From Pantoea trifolii (GTDB lineage: Bacteria > Pseudomonadota > Gammaproteobacteria > Enterobacterales > Enterobacteriaceae): a stretch of 64,000 nt of DNA. Both the position numbers and the translations under genes were made by a program. The stretch lies in assembly GCF_024506435.1 (NCBI RefSeq), contig NZ_JANIET010000001.1, positions 2,418,001 to 2,482,000 on the forward strand, given 5' to 3'. Numbering within the stretch: the stretch's first letter is position 1; each line of letters opens with the position of its first letter. Shown piece after piece: positions 25,801 to 32,933 of the stretch. The notes under the pieces were generated by a model that saw only the letters and a list, made by a program, of their open reading frames with translations, was not told the origin of the DNA and did not search any database.

Positions 25801-26094
25801 ACCCATCGTACCCTGCGTATTCAACGTGAAGATCAGTTCCGCCAGCTTGCCAGCACCATTACCGGGTTACTCGATTTTCGTCGCGAGATGATGTACCGGC
25901 TCAGCCAGTGCAGCGACTTCAGCACTGTGAGTAATACGCTTGATAGCCTGGTGACCCGACGCACCGGTGAGTTACCCGCAGCGCTGCGCATTGCAGTACA
26001 ACAGTGCCTGATGAAAGACGTTTCGGGGGAATCAGAAACATGGCTGAAGACCTACGCCGGGTGGCGTAAACACGTACAGGAAACCCTGCAATGA
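22855..26094 (+). CDS. HerA/DUF87-type ATPase with Ser/Thr-rich insert
   Basis: 1079 aa. The C-terminal half is a HerA-FtsK superfamily motor: Walker A ITGSTGAGKSNTIYALLE (near 562-579), then FLVIEPAKGEYKQVFG typical of DUF87, Walker B TVLEEAHHLL (near 790), and a sensor region ADQSPAAVDMAAIRNTNTKI. The N-terminal 230 residues look like an unrelated alpha/beta domain. Residues 245-375 are a low-complexity Ser/Thr/Gly stretch (LGESLGMTVSQGTSFTRGTN is a sample) with no charge pattern. HerA-type hexamers drive defence effectors (for example Sir2-HerA). Here the effector could be the LHH nuclease, whose gene overlaps this stop by 4 bp. Confidence 0.85.
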   Translation: MKKPMMPLQIQEMEQRAAGTLASANTLINRSYLAEMRHYPVQPLEDYQGVPIHRAGDIRLFRIERIVQENKQSVLESTTAAYTALGAAGYSVFLLLKSDGRETDVYIGTRGAPGKMLGQNSGELLNETFKGHFPGSKLIAQNAQQTALLLDGALAQKENPSSSVTAVTGVPSLATEDSEHFMQGLEHFIDAAESRVYQAIILAEPVTPPELDRIRTGYEKVATQLSVLAKRQYSFGVQDSDSVGLSISEGLSQSLGESLGMTVSQGTSFTRGTNHSTSVGTSSSESTSGVIADVMAGYKNGSQISLGAAFKGVLKGAILNRTHSDSVSENTTTGTSETYGSNTSESESRTLNRNDTTTRTDGQTVNKTTGSSQQISLEVHDKTIENLLAKIDHHLERVNEARTYGGWQTAAYFIGDSTASSESLASIFLGLMRGTRSSTEDFALTTWNSQSKRPILDWLSVLAHPLLKPTIAPVLAIDWLTPATLVSGKEMAIQLSLPRRSTSSVAVLHTQSFGRKVLHLDGPEPDGQQTRALRLGQMRHLWNDLDMPIDLDVDRLTSHVFITGSTGAGKSNTIYALLEQLGQHNVPFLVIEPAKGEYKQVFGHRDDVSVFGTNARFSPLLRINPFRFPETTHVFEHIDRLVDVFSMCWPMYAAMPAVLKDAILQAYTVCGWDLVTSENHWHPATLFPTFADLQEQLRQVIEQSEWSQEVKSNYIGSLVTRVNSLTNGLNGQIFSGEEIDNSLLFDSNTIIDLSRIGSQETRSFITGILVIRLSEHRAAMSGMNQALRHVTVLEEAHHLLKRSGGNAGAEGADITGKAVEMLANAIAEMRTWGEGFIIADQSPAAVDMAAIRNTNTKIIMRLPEDMDRRTAGKSAALSDEQLDELARLPRGVAVVYQNDWLEPVLCRVRKFESPAEPWQYKPTAAPVATNPQAWTPLLSWLLSHRLADPVDITAQQLVEQVDTLMLSTRNKILLRSLIAEFATHRTLRIQREDQFRQLASTITGLLDFRREMMYRLSQCSDFSTVSNTLDSLVTRRTGELPAALRIAVQQCLMKDVSGESETWLKTYAGWRKHVQETLQ

Positions 26095-26693
26095 GCGAAA
26101 TGCTGGTTTTAGAAACGACCCTTGAGATCGTGGGTGAGCACGAAGGGCTGACTGAACTCACTAGAGATATCGATATTATCGACATTGACATTGATAAGCT
26201 GGATGAGCCACTGAAGACGGTTGATACGCCGCTGACTGAACTGAGTGACGAGATGCGTGAGACGCTGCGTGATAACGGCTACAGTGAAGACGTCATTGAA
26301 CGCATCGGCAGCGAGCAGGAAGCGCAGATTTACCTTGATGCCGGGCTGGAGTGTGAATCAGTCAACGGGAAAGATGTGCTGGTGCAACCGGATATCAACC
26401 CCGACCAGGTGGATGAACTGGGCAGAACGAATCTTGAGCGAATGGAAAAAGGTCTGCCGCCGCAGGATGCCGACGGCAAACCTTATCAGCTTCACCATAT
26501 CGGACAAAATGCAGATTCACCGTTAGCTGAGCTGACGCAAAGCGAACATATGGGCGGTGGTAATAATAAAATCCTCCATGATGTCACCAAAGAGTCGGAA
26601 ATTGATCGCGGTGATTTCAAAACGGAACGCATCGACCACTGGAAACAGCGTGCAGAAGATATTAAAAATCAACGCAGCGAGGCCGCAGCATGA
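26091..26693 (+). CDS. LHH-type HNH/EndoVII nuclease (toxin-like)
   Basis: 200 aa. The C-terminal third has the LHH nuclease signature: R-x-N-L-E-R-M-x-x-G-L-P-P before a short DG turn, then QLHHIGQNADSPLAEL and a later H (SEHMGGGNNKILHD). The N-terminus is acidic, with an Asp/Ile repeat (DIDIIDIDIDKLDE), and may serve as a docking segment. LHH domains normally sit at the end of large polymorphic toxins; here the domain is a small stand-alone protein with no secretion part. ATG-TGA overlaps tie it to the HerA gene before it and the SUKH gene after it, so stoichiometry is coupled. Nuclease activity is inferred from the motif. Confidence 0.8.
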   Translation: MSEMLVLETTLEIVGEHEGLTELTRDIDIIDIDIDKLDEPLKTVDTPLTELSDEMRETLRDNGYSEDVIERIGSEQEAQIYLDAGLECESVNGKDVLVQPDINPDQVDELGRTNLERMEKGLPPQDADGKPYQLHHIGQNADSPLAELTQSEHMGGGNNKILHDVTKESEIDRGDFKTERIDHWKQRAEDIKNQRSEAAA

Positions 26694-27094
26694 AACAACT
26701 GAAAACGTTTATCGAACAACATGATGTGATTACCTGCCCGGTTGACACGGCAACGATCAACGCCGCGGAAAAGGCGCTTCATATTACCTTCACCCCGGAC
26801 TATAAAGCCTGGCTGGAAAACGTCGGGTTCCTCTCTTATGAAGCCACCGAAGTGTGCGGACTGGGGGTGAAGGAGACCGCGTGGTTGAACATTCTGCGCT
26901 CGACCGCGGAGTTACGTCAGCAACATCCTGACTTCCCGGCCTGCGCGGTTCCGCTAATGGATGCGGAGGATGGTCACTATTATCTCTATGACAACGCCAC
27001 CGGCAACACTGTGCGCTGGTCGCCGCTGTCTGGCGTGCGCGAAACCCTGAACGTCTCATTGGAAACCTTCGTGCTACAACAAATCGAGCAATAA
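26690..27094 (+). CDS. SUKH (SMI1/KNR4) immunity protein
   Basis: 134 aa. The fold signature is clear: INAAEKALHITFTPDYKAWL, with the following GFLSYEATEVCGLG, is the start of SMI1/KNR4-type SUKH domains, the most common immunity proteins beside nuclease toxins. Its ATG overlaps the stop of the LHH nuclease gene by 4 bp. It most likely binds and silences that nuclease in the producing cell. It is the last gene of the WYL operon. Confidence 0.85.
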   Translation: MKQLKTFIEQHDVITCPVDTATINAAEKALHITFTPDYKAWLENVGFLSYEATEVCGLGVKETAWLNILRSTAELRQQHPDFPACAVPLMDAEDGHYYLYDNATGNTVRWSPLSGVRETLNVSLETFVLQQIEQ

Positions 27095-27421
27095 AACACG
27101 ACTGTTGCGTCCCCTGCCATTACAAGGGGCGCAACATTATCGGTTTAACAAGGCCGAACTAAGCTCTCATTCACTCAACATGCAACGTATAGCTAGCAGC
27201 TACCATGACAGGTCTTCAGCCTAAATAGCAGGCCTTGGACTGTCAGGCATCATTTTTGCCAAAATGAGTATAGCATTGAGTACAATTTTATTTAACTTAA
27301 AAAATAGCATTTAATATCAACAAAATAATATAAAAATCACCGTTCAACGTCTAAACTGTTGATCCCAATAAAAAGCCCAGTTTATTAACTGGGCTTTTTT
27401 TATAACAAAATCTCACGTCTG
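27095..27421. other. Island-core junction region with terminator
   Basis: No gene is supported. A GC-rich hairpin (GCG-T-CCCCT pairing with AGGGGCGC, 27107-27132) follows the SUKH stop without a T-run. The remainder is AT-rich. A bidirectional terminator lies at 27373-27402. Coding style changes beyond this point, so the right end of the accessory DNA is probably here. No direct repeat was recognised. Confidence 0.5.
27373..27402. terminator. Intrinsic terminator
   Basis: AAGCCCAG (27373-27380) and CTGGGCTT (27389-27396) form a perfect 8-bp stem with an 8-nt loop. T-runs on one side and A-runs on the other allow termination from both directions. Confidence 0.8.
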
Positions 27422-28657
27422 TCAGGCGGCTTTATCCGTCATCGCTACCCGCGCATCCAGTTCTTCAGGCGTTTTGAGGAATGGCGTCAGTACGCCGCTC
27501 AGCACATAAAGCCCGGCATAAATCCCCAGCACCCCGCCCGCACCCAGTGATGAATAGAACAGCGCAGTGATGGCAGGTGCGATAAATGCGCCCAGACCTG
27601 CGCCCAGATTCAGCACCGACATCGCCGCGCCCTTGCTGTCCGGGGCCAGTAACGGGAACAACGCCGACAGCGGCACATAGCCCGCCATGGTAATGCCGCA
27701 CAGGCACAGCACGAACGCCATCACATAGAAGTTATGGCCCAGCACCTGCGGCACCGCCCAAACCAGAATCAGCACCGCGGCATAGCCAAAGCCGCCGACC
27801 CACATAATGGTGGTACGCCAGCCAAACTTATCGCCGAAGAAGCCAAAGAACAGGTTGGCGAAAATCGCCACCAGGAACACCGCCGACCACATATGCAGCC
27901 ATTCAGTTTTGCTGTAACCGAAACTGATCAGATACAGCGGCAGGAAGGTGGCTAAACCATATTGCGCGATACCGTTGACCGATTTCACCACCAATCCCAT
28001 GGCAATAACCGGGCGCTGCAAAATGGTGATGCCTTTAATTAACTCCGCCGCACTGAAGGGATGAATTTCAGATGCCGGCACCACGTCACGGTTCACCCAA
28101 ATGCCTAACACTGAGCCCACCACCACAAACACCATGCCGATCCACAGCACATGAATTTCGCCCATCACCGGCAATGCCAGCGAGGAGAAGAACGGACCGA
28201 TGACGCTTAAACCCAGCGAGAAGGTAAACCAGAACCAACCCACTGCGGTAGAACGGCGCTCCACCGGCGTGCTGTAGTTAATCCAGATGAGAAACGAGTA
28301 GGCAAACAGCGGATAACCGATGCCGCGAATGGCATAAAACGGCAGCATCCAGGCCATGTGCATGGTCTTGAGGCCAATGCCGATAAACCCGATGCTACCG
28401 ATGACGAAGGTGATCAGCCCATACACCATCACTTTGCGCGGGCCGAGGGTTTGCACCAGCACGCCGGTAACCCAGGCCGCCAGCGTCACCGTGACACCGT
28501 ATGCGGTGATCAGATAAGAGGCCTGCGCGACAGACAGCCCTTTATCCACCAGCCAGATGGCAATCCACGCTTGTTCTACACCATCACCGATCATAAATAT
28601 CGCGAGGCCGATATAGCCCCAAAGCAAGTTTTTAGGCAAACCTATTTTATCGAACAT
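27422..28657 (-). CDS. MFS polyol permease (RbtT/DalT/CsbX-like)
   Basis: 411 aa with twelve predicted membrane helices. The N-terminus MFDKIGLPKNLLWGYIGLA and the following GDGVEQAWIAIWLVDKGLS fit the polyol permease family (ribitol RbtT, arabinitol DalT, CsbX). It imports a sugar alcohol or related compound with protons. It lies 63 bp after a TIM-barrel isomerase gene on the same strand. A ribokinase and an RpiR regulator are divergent from the pair, so all four probably serve one catabolic route. The substrate cannot be read from sequence. Confidence 0.72.
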   Translation of the reverse strand: MFDKIGLPKNLLWGYIGLAIFMIGDGVEQAWIAIWLVDKGLSVAQASYLITAYGVTVTLAAWVTGVLVQTLGPRKVMVYGLITFVIGSIGFIGIGLKTMHMAWMLPFYAIRGIGYPLFAYSFLIWINYSTPVERRSTAVGWFWFTFSLGLSVIGPFFSSLALPVMGEIHVLWIGMVFVVVGSVLGIWVNRDVVPASEIHPFSAAELIKGITILQRPVIAMGLVVKSVNGIAQYGLATFLPLYLISFGYSKTEWLHMWSAVFLVAIFANLFFGFFGDKFGWRTTIMWVGGFGYAAVLILVWAVPQVLGHNFYVMAFVLCLCGITMAGYVPLSALFPLLAPDSKGAAMSVLNLGAGLGAFIAPAITALFYSSLGAGGVLGIYAGLYVLSGVLTPFLKTPEELDARVAMTDKAA

Positions 28658-28720
28658 AGTTTCCCCCAGTGTCAGACACTGACTGGTCGTAGTGAATAGA
28701 GGTAAGTTTTGATTTTGTTT

Positions 28721-29674
28721 TTATTCAGCGATGATTTTCATCAGCATGCCCTGCACTTTCAGCGCATCCTGGCTTTTAATCAGCTGATCGATCTCATCAA
28801 TGCTCAGTCGGTCGATAAAGCTGGAGAGCGCTTTATACATGCGAATATTTTGCGCGCATTCGGCAACCGGATCTTCACGGCTTGGGAAGGTATCGAAATA
28901 GATCAGGCCGCTAAAGTTAACGCGTTTTGCGTAATAGATGTATTCCAGCGTCTGCATCAGATGCACGGAACCCAGCATCAACCCATCATCAAAATGGCCA
29001 TAACCATCATTCAAGTGGAAACCCACCAGACGGTTTTTACGTGCAGACTGGAACAGCGAGAAAGCGGGATTCTCTTTCTTCATGATCATGTGGCAGAAAT
29101 CGAGGGTAATACCGAGATTATCGGAGCCCACGTCATCAATCAGCATCAGCGTTGAAGAGACATCGCCAATAAAGGAGAAGGTGCGCGGCTCATACGGCTT
29201 GTATTCAAAGCTGAATTGCATATCCGCGTGGGCCTGCGTCACGGTCCGTAGTGCGCTGACCAGCCACTCATAGGCGCGGAAATAATCCTGCTGGAACGGA
29301 TAATCGTAACCATCGTAGCCAAACCACAGCGTGACGGTATTGCCGCCAAGGTATTTGCACATCTCTGCGGCTTCAAGGGTAATGTCAATTGCTTTTTTAC
29401 GCAGTGCGGCATCCGGATTGGTGAATTCACCGTTAATGAACTCTTTGTCATAACGCAATGCGATGCCACCGACCTGCAAATTGTTATCGGCGATGGTCTG
29501 CTTGATAAGCGCTTTATCCTGACCAATAAAATGTTCCGGATAATTCAGCTCAATATGCGTCAAGCCCGCAACGGTACCCATACGCGTAATAAGATCGCAA
29601 GTATCCATTTTGTTCTTCGCCGCAAACAGATCGGCTCTGGAGCGAAATGAATTTATACGTGATGAGAATTTCAT
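28721..29674 (-). CDS. Sugar phosphate isomerase/epimerase (xylose isomerase-like TIM barrel)
   Basis: 317 aa. It is a TIM barrel of the AP_endonuc_2 superfamily: metal-site acidic and His residues appear in GLTHIELNYPEHF, FSFEYKPYEPR (Glu), GITLDFCHM (Asp, His) and VGFHLNDGYG (His, Asp). It is the first gene of the transporter unit, directly beside the palindrome array at 29.8 kb. It likely interconverts or epimerises the sugar brought in by the polyol permease. The specific reaction is unknown. Confidence 0.75.
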   Translation of the reverse strand: MKFSSRINSFRSRADLFAAKNKMDTCDLITRMGTVAGLTHIELNYPEHFIGQDKALIKQTIADNNLQVGGIALRYDKEFINGEFTNPDAALRKKAIDITLEAAEMCKYLGGNTVTLWFGYDGYDYPFQQDYFRAYEWLVSALRTVTQAHADMQFSFEYKPYEPRTFSFIGDVSSTLMLIDDVGSDNLGITLDFCHMIMKKENPAFSLFQSARKNRLVGFHLNDGYGHFDDGLMLGSVHLMQTLEYIYYAKRVNFSGLIYFDTFPSREDPVAECAQNIRMYKALSSFIDRLSIDEIDQLIKSQDALKVQGMLMKIIAE

Positions 29675-29791
29675 TTTTAAATTACCTTTAATGGGATTTC
29701 CACTTTCTTATAAATGAGAATAGTCATCAGGTAAATGCGGTGAGATAAATACTACCGTTAATAAAATAAATGATAACTTTGTAATAGTGAA

Positions 29792-29899
29792 ATTTTACTG
29801 TGAGTAAAATCATTACATTACAATAGGTTAAATACCCATTTTACCGTAAGTAAAATAACACCCGCAAATGTGAACCTTTTATTTTACTACCAGTAAAAT
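29792..29899. promoter_or_regulatory. Three 19-bp palindromic operators
   Basis: ATTTTACTGTGAGTAAAAT (29792-29810), ATTTTACCGTAAGTAAAAT (29838-29856) and ATTTTACTACCAGTAAAAT (29881-29899) share arms ATTTTAC/GTAAAAT. Start-to-start spacing is 46 and 43 bp, about four helical turns. They lie between the isomerase-permease unit and the divergent RpiR-ribokinase unit. RpiR is the likely binder. Confidence 0.75.
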
Positions 29900-29995
29900 T
29901 CATCAGTAAAACGTTTTACAGCATGTGATCCAGTTAACACTTTTCCCCTAATCACCATGCTAGCTTAGCGACAACGTTTTTATTGAGTGCTCAAC

Positions 29996-30877
29996 ATGCA
30001 TAACCGACTTAAAGGTAATGAGATATTCCTGCTGGCTCGCACGCTTGCACCTGAGCTGGGAAAAAAGGAACGTTCTATTGCACGTTTTATTGATGATAAT
30101 CCGCAGTCATTATCTAAAATGTGTATCACTGATATTGCGAATTATCTGAATGTCAGCGTATCGAGCATTACTAAAGTATCGAAGAAACTCGGCTTTACCG
30201 GTTTTCACGATCTGAAAATCAATATCGCCCGACAAGTCAGCACGCAGGAAGAGATTATCGATATTCCGGTGATCCCGGATTCAGAGAAATACGTTGAGCA
30301 GGTGATTGAAAGCACCTTTTTAAATTCGGTGCTGGCGCTGCAGGATTCCCTGAGCGTGATTAACAGTGCCGTGATCAAAGCGGTGGCCTATCTGTTTATT
30401 AATAAGCCAGAAAGCGCGCGCATTTTTATTGCTGGATGCGGTGGCTCAGGCTCAATCTGTGATGACTTCAATCATAAGCTGCTGAAAATCGGCATCTTCT
30501 CGTCGGTTTTCAGTGACAGCCACAAGCAATTGATGACTGCCTCATTGATGCAACCCGGCGATATCTTGTTGGCGATTTCCCACTCCGGCCAAACCACAGA
30601 CATTATCCAGATGGTAAAAGCGGCGAATGAGAACGGCGCAGAAACCATCTGCCTGACCAATTATCCCAACAGCCCACTGAGTTTAATTGCCAGGCACTCG
30701 ATTATCTCCTCGGTGAAAAACAATCCGATTACCGGAGAAAACGCCACCACGCGCATTGTGCATCTGAATATTCTCGATGCCATTTTTACCATTATCGCCA
30801 GCAAGACCAGCGAAAAAAGTCAGACCAGTTTACACAACACCAGAAATGCGGTTGCGTCCAAACGCACCGCCAATTAA
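29996..30877 (+). CDS. MurR/RpiR-family regulator with SIS domain
   Basis: About 293 aa. An N-terminal helix-turn-helix (LNVSVSSITKVSKKLGFTGF) is followed by a sugar-isomerase (SIS) domain with FIAGCGGSGSICDDF and LLAISHSGQTTDI, which binds a phosphorylated sugar. RpiR proteins use this to sense the pathway intermediate. The gene is divergent from the isomerase-permease pair, with three near-identical palindromes between. It lies 8 bp ahead of the ribokinase gene. The ATG at 29996 is favoured over the GTG at 29987. Confidence 0.85.
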   Translation: MHNRLKGNEIFLLARTLAPELGKKERSIARFIDDNPQSLSKMCITDIANYLNVSVSSITKVSKKLGFTGFHDLKINIARQVSTQEEIIDIPVIPDSEKYVEQVIESTFLNSVLALQDSLSVINSAVIKAVAYLFINKPESARIFIAGCGGSGSICDDFNHKLLKIGIFSSVFSDSHKQLMTASLMQPGDILLAISHSGQTTDIIQMVKAANENGAETICLTNYPNSPLSLIARHSIISSVKNNPITGENATTRIVHLNILDAIFTIIASKTSEKSQTSLHNTRNAVASKRTAN

Positions 30878-30885
30878 GGGCCGAA

Positions 30886-31821
30886 ATGATGAAACATAAT
30901 ATTGTTGTTATTGGCAGTCTTAACTACGACATTCTTGTCCAGCAGGATCGCCTGCCGGAGATTGGGGAGACGTTTACCGGCAACGAGTTAATGCTAATGC
31001 CGGGCGGAAAAGGAGCAAACCAGGCGGTTCAGTGCGCCAAGCTGGGCTTGAACGTCAATATGGTGGGCTGCGTGGGCAATGATATTTATGGCAGTGAGCT
31101 CATAAAATCGCTGAATGAAAACGGCGTATCGGTGGATAACATTAGCCAACGCGGAAAAACCTCCGGTATTGGCATCGTGCAGATTCTGGAATCCGGTGAT
31201 TACTGCAGCACCATTATTAAGGGCGCAAACTACCTGATAACCGAATCTGATATTCACGATGGGTTATTCAGCGATCGGCCACTGTTAATCCTGCAGTCGG
31301 AGATTCCCGACCATGTGGTTGAACGTGCCATCAGCGTAGCGCGCCGTCACGATTGCCAGATTTTGCTTAACAACGCGCCAGCACGCGAAATCTCTGCGCA
31401 GGCGCTGAGCCAGGTTGATTTTCTGGTGGTGAATGAGACCGAAGCCAGCTTTATGAGCAAAACTTCCGTCACGTCGGTCAAGGAAGCGATGGCCTGTGCG
31501 GCAGCGTTACAGCAGAAGGTGAATGGCCGGGTGATTATTACGCTGGGCGAGAAAGGCGCGGTGTTATCCGGTGATGCCGGTGCCAGACATTATCCCGCTG
31601 TGTTCTGCCCGGATGTGGTGGATACCACCGGCGCAGGCGATTCCTTTATTGGCGGCATCGCCTATTGCCTGGTGAATAACATCGCTCTGGAAGAAGCGAT
31701 TCCTTTCGCTGCTGAAATCAGCTCCTGCTCAATCCAGAAATATGGCGGCCAGAGTTCTTTCCCGATGCTGCCTGATGTGGCACACGCGCTGACGCAAAAC
31801 CGCCAGCGGCTGTTTGGGTAA
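30886..31821 (+). CDS. PfkB-family sugar kinase (ribokinase-like)
   Basis: 311 aa. PfkB signatures are present: MPGGKGANQAVQCAKLG near the N-terminus, and the C-terminal DTTGAGDSFIGGIAYCL with the catalytic Asp. The start INYD-like VVIGSLNYDILVQ and overall length fit ribokinase. It phosphorylates a sugar, probably the product of the TIM-barrel isomerase, giving the ligand sensed by the adjacent RpiR regulator. The two genes form a short operon. Exact substrate unproven. Confidence 0.85.
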   Translation: MMKHNIVVIGSLNYDILVQQDRLPEIGETFTGNELMLMPGGKGANQAVQCAKLGLNVNMVGCVGNDIYGSELIKSLNENGVSVDNISQRGKTSGIGIVQILESGDYCSTIIKGANYLITESDIHDGLFSDRPLLILQSEIPDHVVERAISVARRHDCQILLNNAPAREISAQALSQVDFLVVNETEASFMSKTSVTSVKEAMACAAALQQKVNGRVIITLGEKGAVLSGDAGARHYPAVFCPDVVDTTGAGDSFIGGIAYCLVNNIALEEAIPFAAEISSCSIQKYGGQSSFPMLPDVAHALTQNRQRLFG

Positions 31822-31896
31822 ACTGGAAATCCGTGAAGCATTAGTACGTCTCTATCGCCCTCTTAGGCTGTATTAAATCCTTCCGCAAGCAACCGC

Positions 31897-32877
31897 TCAA
31901 GTACTGGCACGCACCACAAAGTGCCAGTCCATCATAATGCGTTGAGCCGGCGAATCAGGTTGGTCGATCTTATTCAGCAGCAAATCGAACGCTTCGCGCC
32001 CCATATCGCGCGACGGCTGCGCCAGCGTGCTCAGTGGCGGCGTGACCATTTCGGCGAGGTCGGTGCCATCAAATCCGGTCACCGCAATATCCTGCGGTAC
32101 GCGCAGTCCGGCGGCGTGAATCGCTGAGAGCGCGCCCGCCGCTAAGGTATCCGACACCGCGAACACGGCATCGGGACGCTCGGGCGCTGCCAGCAAGGTT
32201 TCCATCGCCTGTTTACCGGCATTAAAACTCAGATCGTTGGCGTACGTGATGGCCTGCCAGCTGCGCGCTTCCTGCCTAAGCTGCTGCTGATATCCCGCCT
32301 GCCGCAGCTGCGCATACTTATAGCTGAGATCGTGGTTGATTAGCGCAATACGCTGTCGTCCCCTGCCCGCCAGATAGGCCACTACGTGTTTTGATGCCTG
32401 CACATCATCAATGCCGACGCAGGAGACATCCCCGGCATCAGCGTATTCCGCGCATTGCACCCACGGCGTTTCGCCAATCAGCTGCGCCAGTTCTGGCAAC
32501 TTACTGAACGCATCCATAGTGATAATGCCATCCACCATTTTACCGGCCAGCAATTGCAGACTGGAGCGGGAGCGCTCGAGGTCTGAGCCAGAATTACACA
32601 ACAGAATGCGATAGCGGTTCTGTTCCGCCTGCTCCTCAATGCCTTTCACCAACTCGGCGCAGAAGGGATTGGAGATATCCGACACCATAACGAGAATCAT
32701 TGAGCTACGTGCAGTGCGCAACTGACGCGCTAACAAGTTTGGCTGGTAATTACTCGCTTTAATGGCTTGCAGGACTTTCTCACGATTCTGCGCTTTTACC
32801 GTGTCGCTGTTATTCAGCACCCGTGAAACTGTCGCCACAGAAACGCCCGCTAAGCGGGCGATTTTTTGGATGGACAT
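31897..32877 (-). CDS. LacI-family repressor
   Basis: 326 aa. The N-terminal helix-turn-helix SIQKIARLAGVSVATVSRVL is canonical LacI/GalR, followed by a hinge (NLLARQLRTARS) and a periplasmic-binding-like sugar domain. It is in line with and 57 bp downstream of the epimerase/symporter genes, so it is probably co-transcribed from the promoter that carries perfect LacI-type palindromes at 35.3 kb, giving an autoregulated unit. The inducer is unknown. Confidence 0.88.
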   Translation of the reverse strand: MSIQKIARLAGVSVATVSRVLNNSDTVKAQNREKVLQAIKASNYQPNLLARQLRTARSSMILVMVSDISNPFCAELVKGIEEQAEQNRYRILLCNSGSDLERSRSSLQLLAGKMVDGIITMDAFSKLPELAQLIGETPWVQCAEYADAGDVSCVGIDDVQASKHVVAYLAGRGRQRIALINHDLSYKYAQLRQAGYQQQLRQEARSWQAITYANDLSFNAGKQAMETLLAAPERPDAVFAVSDTLAAGALSAIHAAGLRVPQDIAVTGFDGTDLAEMVTPPLSTLAQPSRDMGREAFDLLLNKIDQPDSPAQRIMMDWHFVVRAST

Positions 32878-32933
32878 GCTTGAACTCTTGCTCAGTCAGA
32901 TACTACGGAGGCTACCATAAATCCGCGCCCACC

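Noticed and set aside
26163-26205. Repeated GATATTGAC-like units suggesting a short tandem repeat
   Set aside because: It lies inside the LHH nuclease gene and simply encodes an Asp/Ile-rich acidic stretch.
17801-27094. Wadjet, Zorya or a Sir2-HerA type system
   Set aside because: There is no MukB/SMC, no MotAB-like pair and no Sir2 or DUF4297 domain; only the HerA-like motor is shared with the last.
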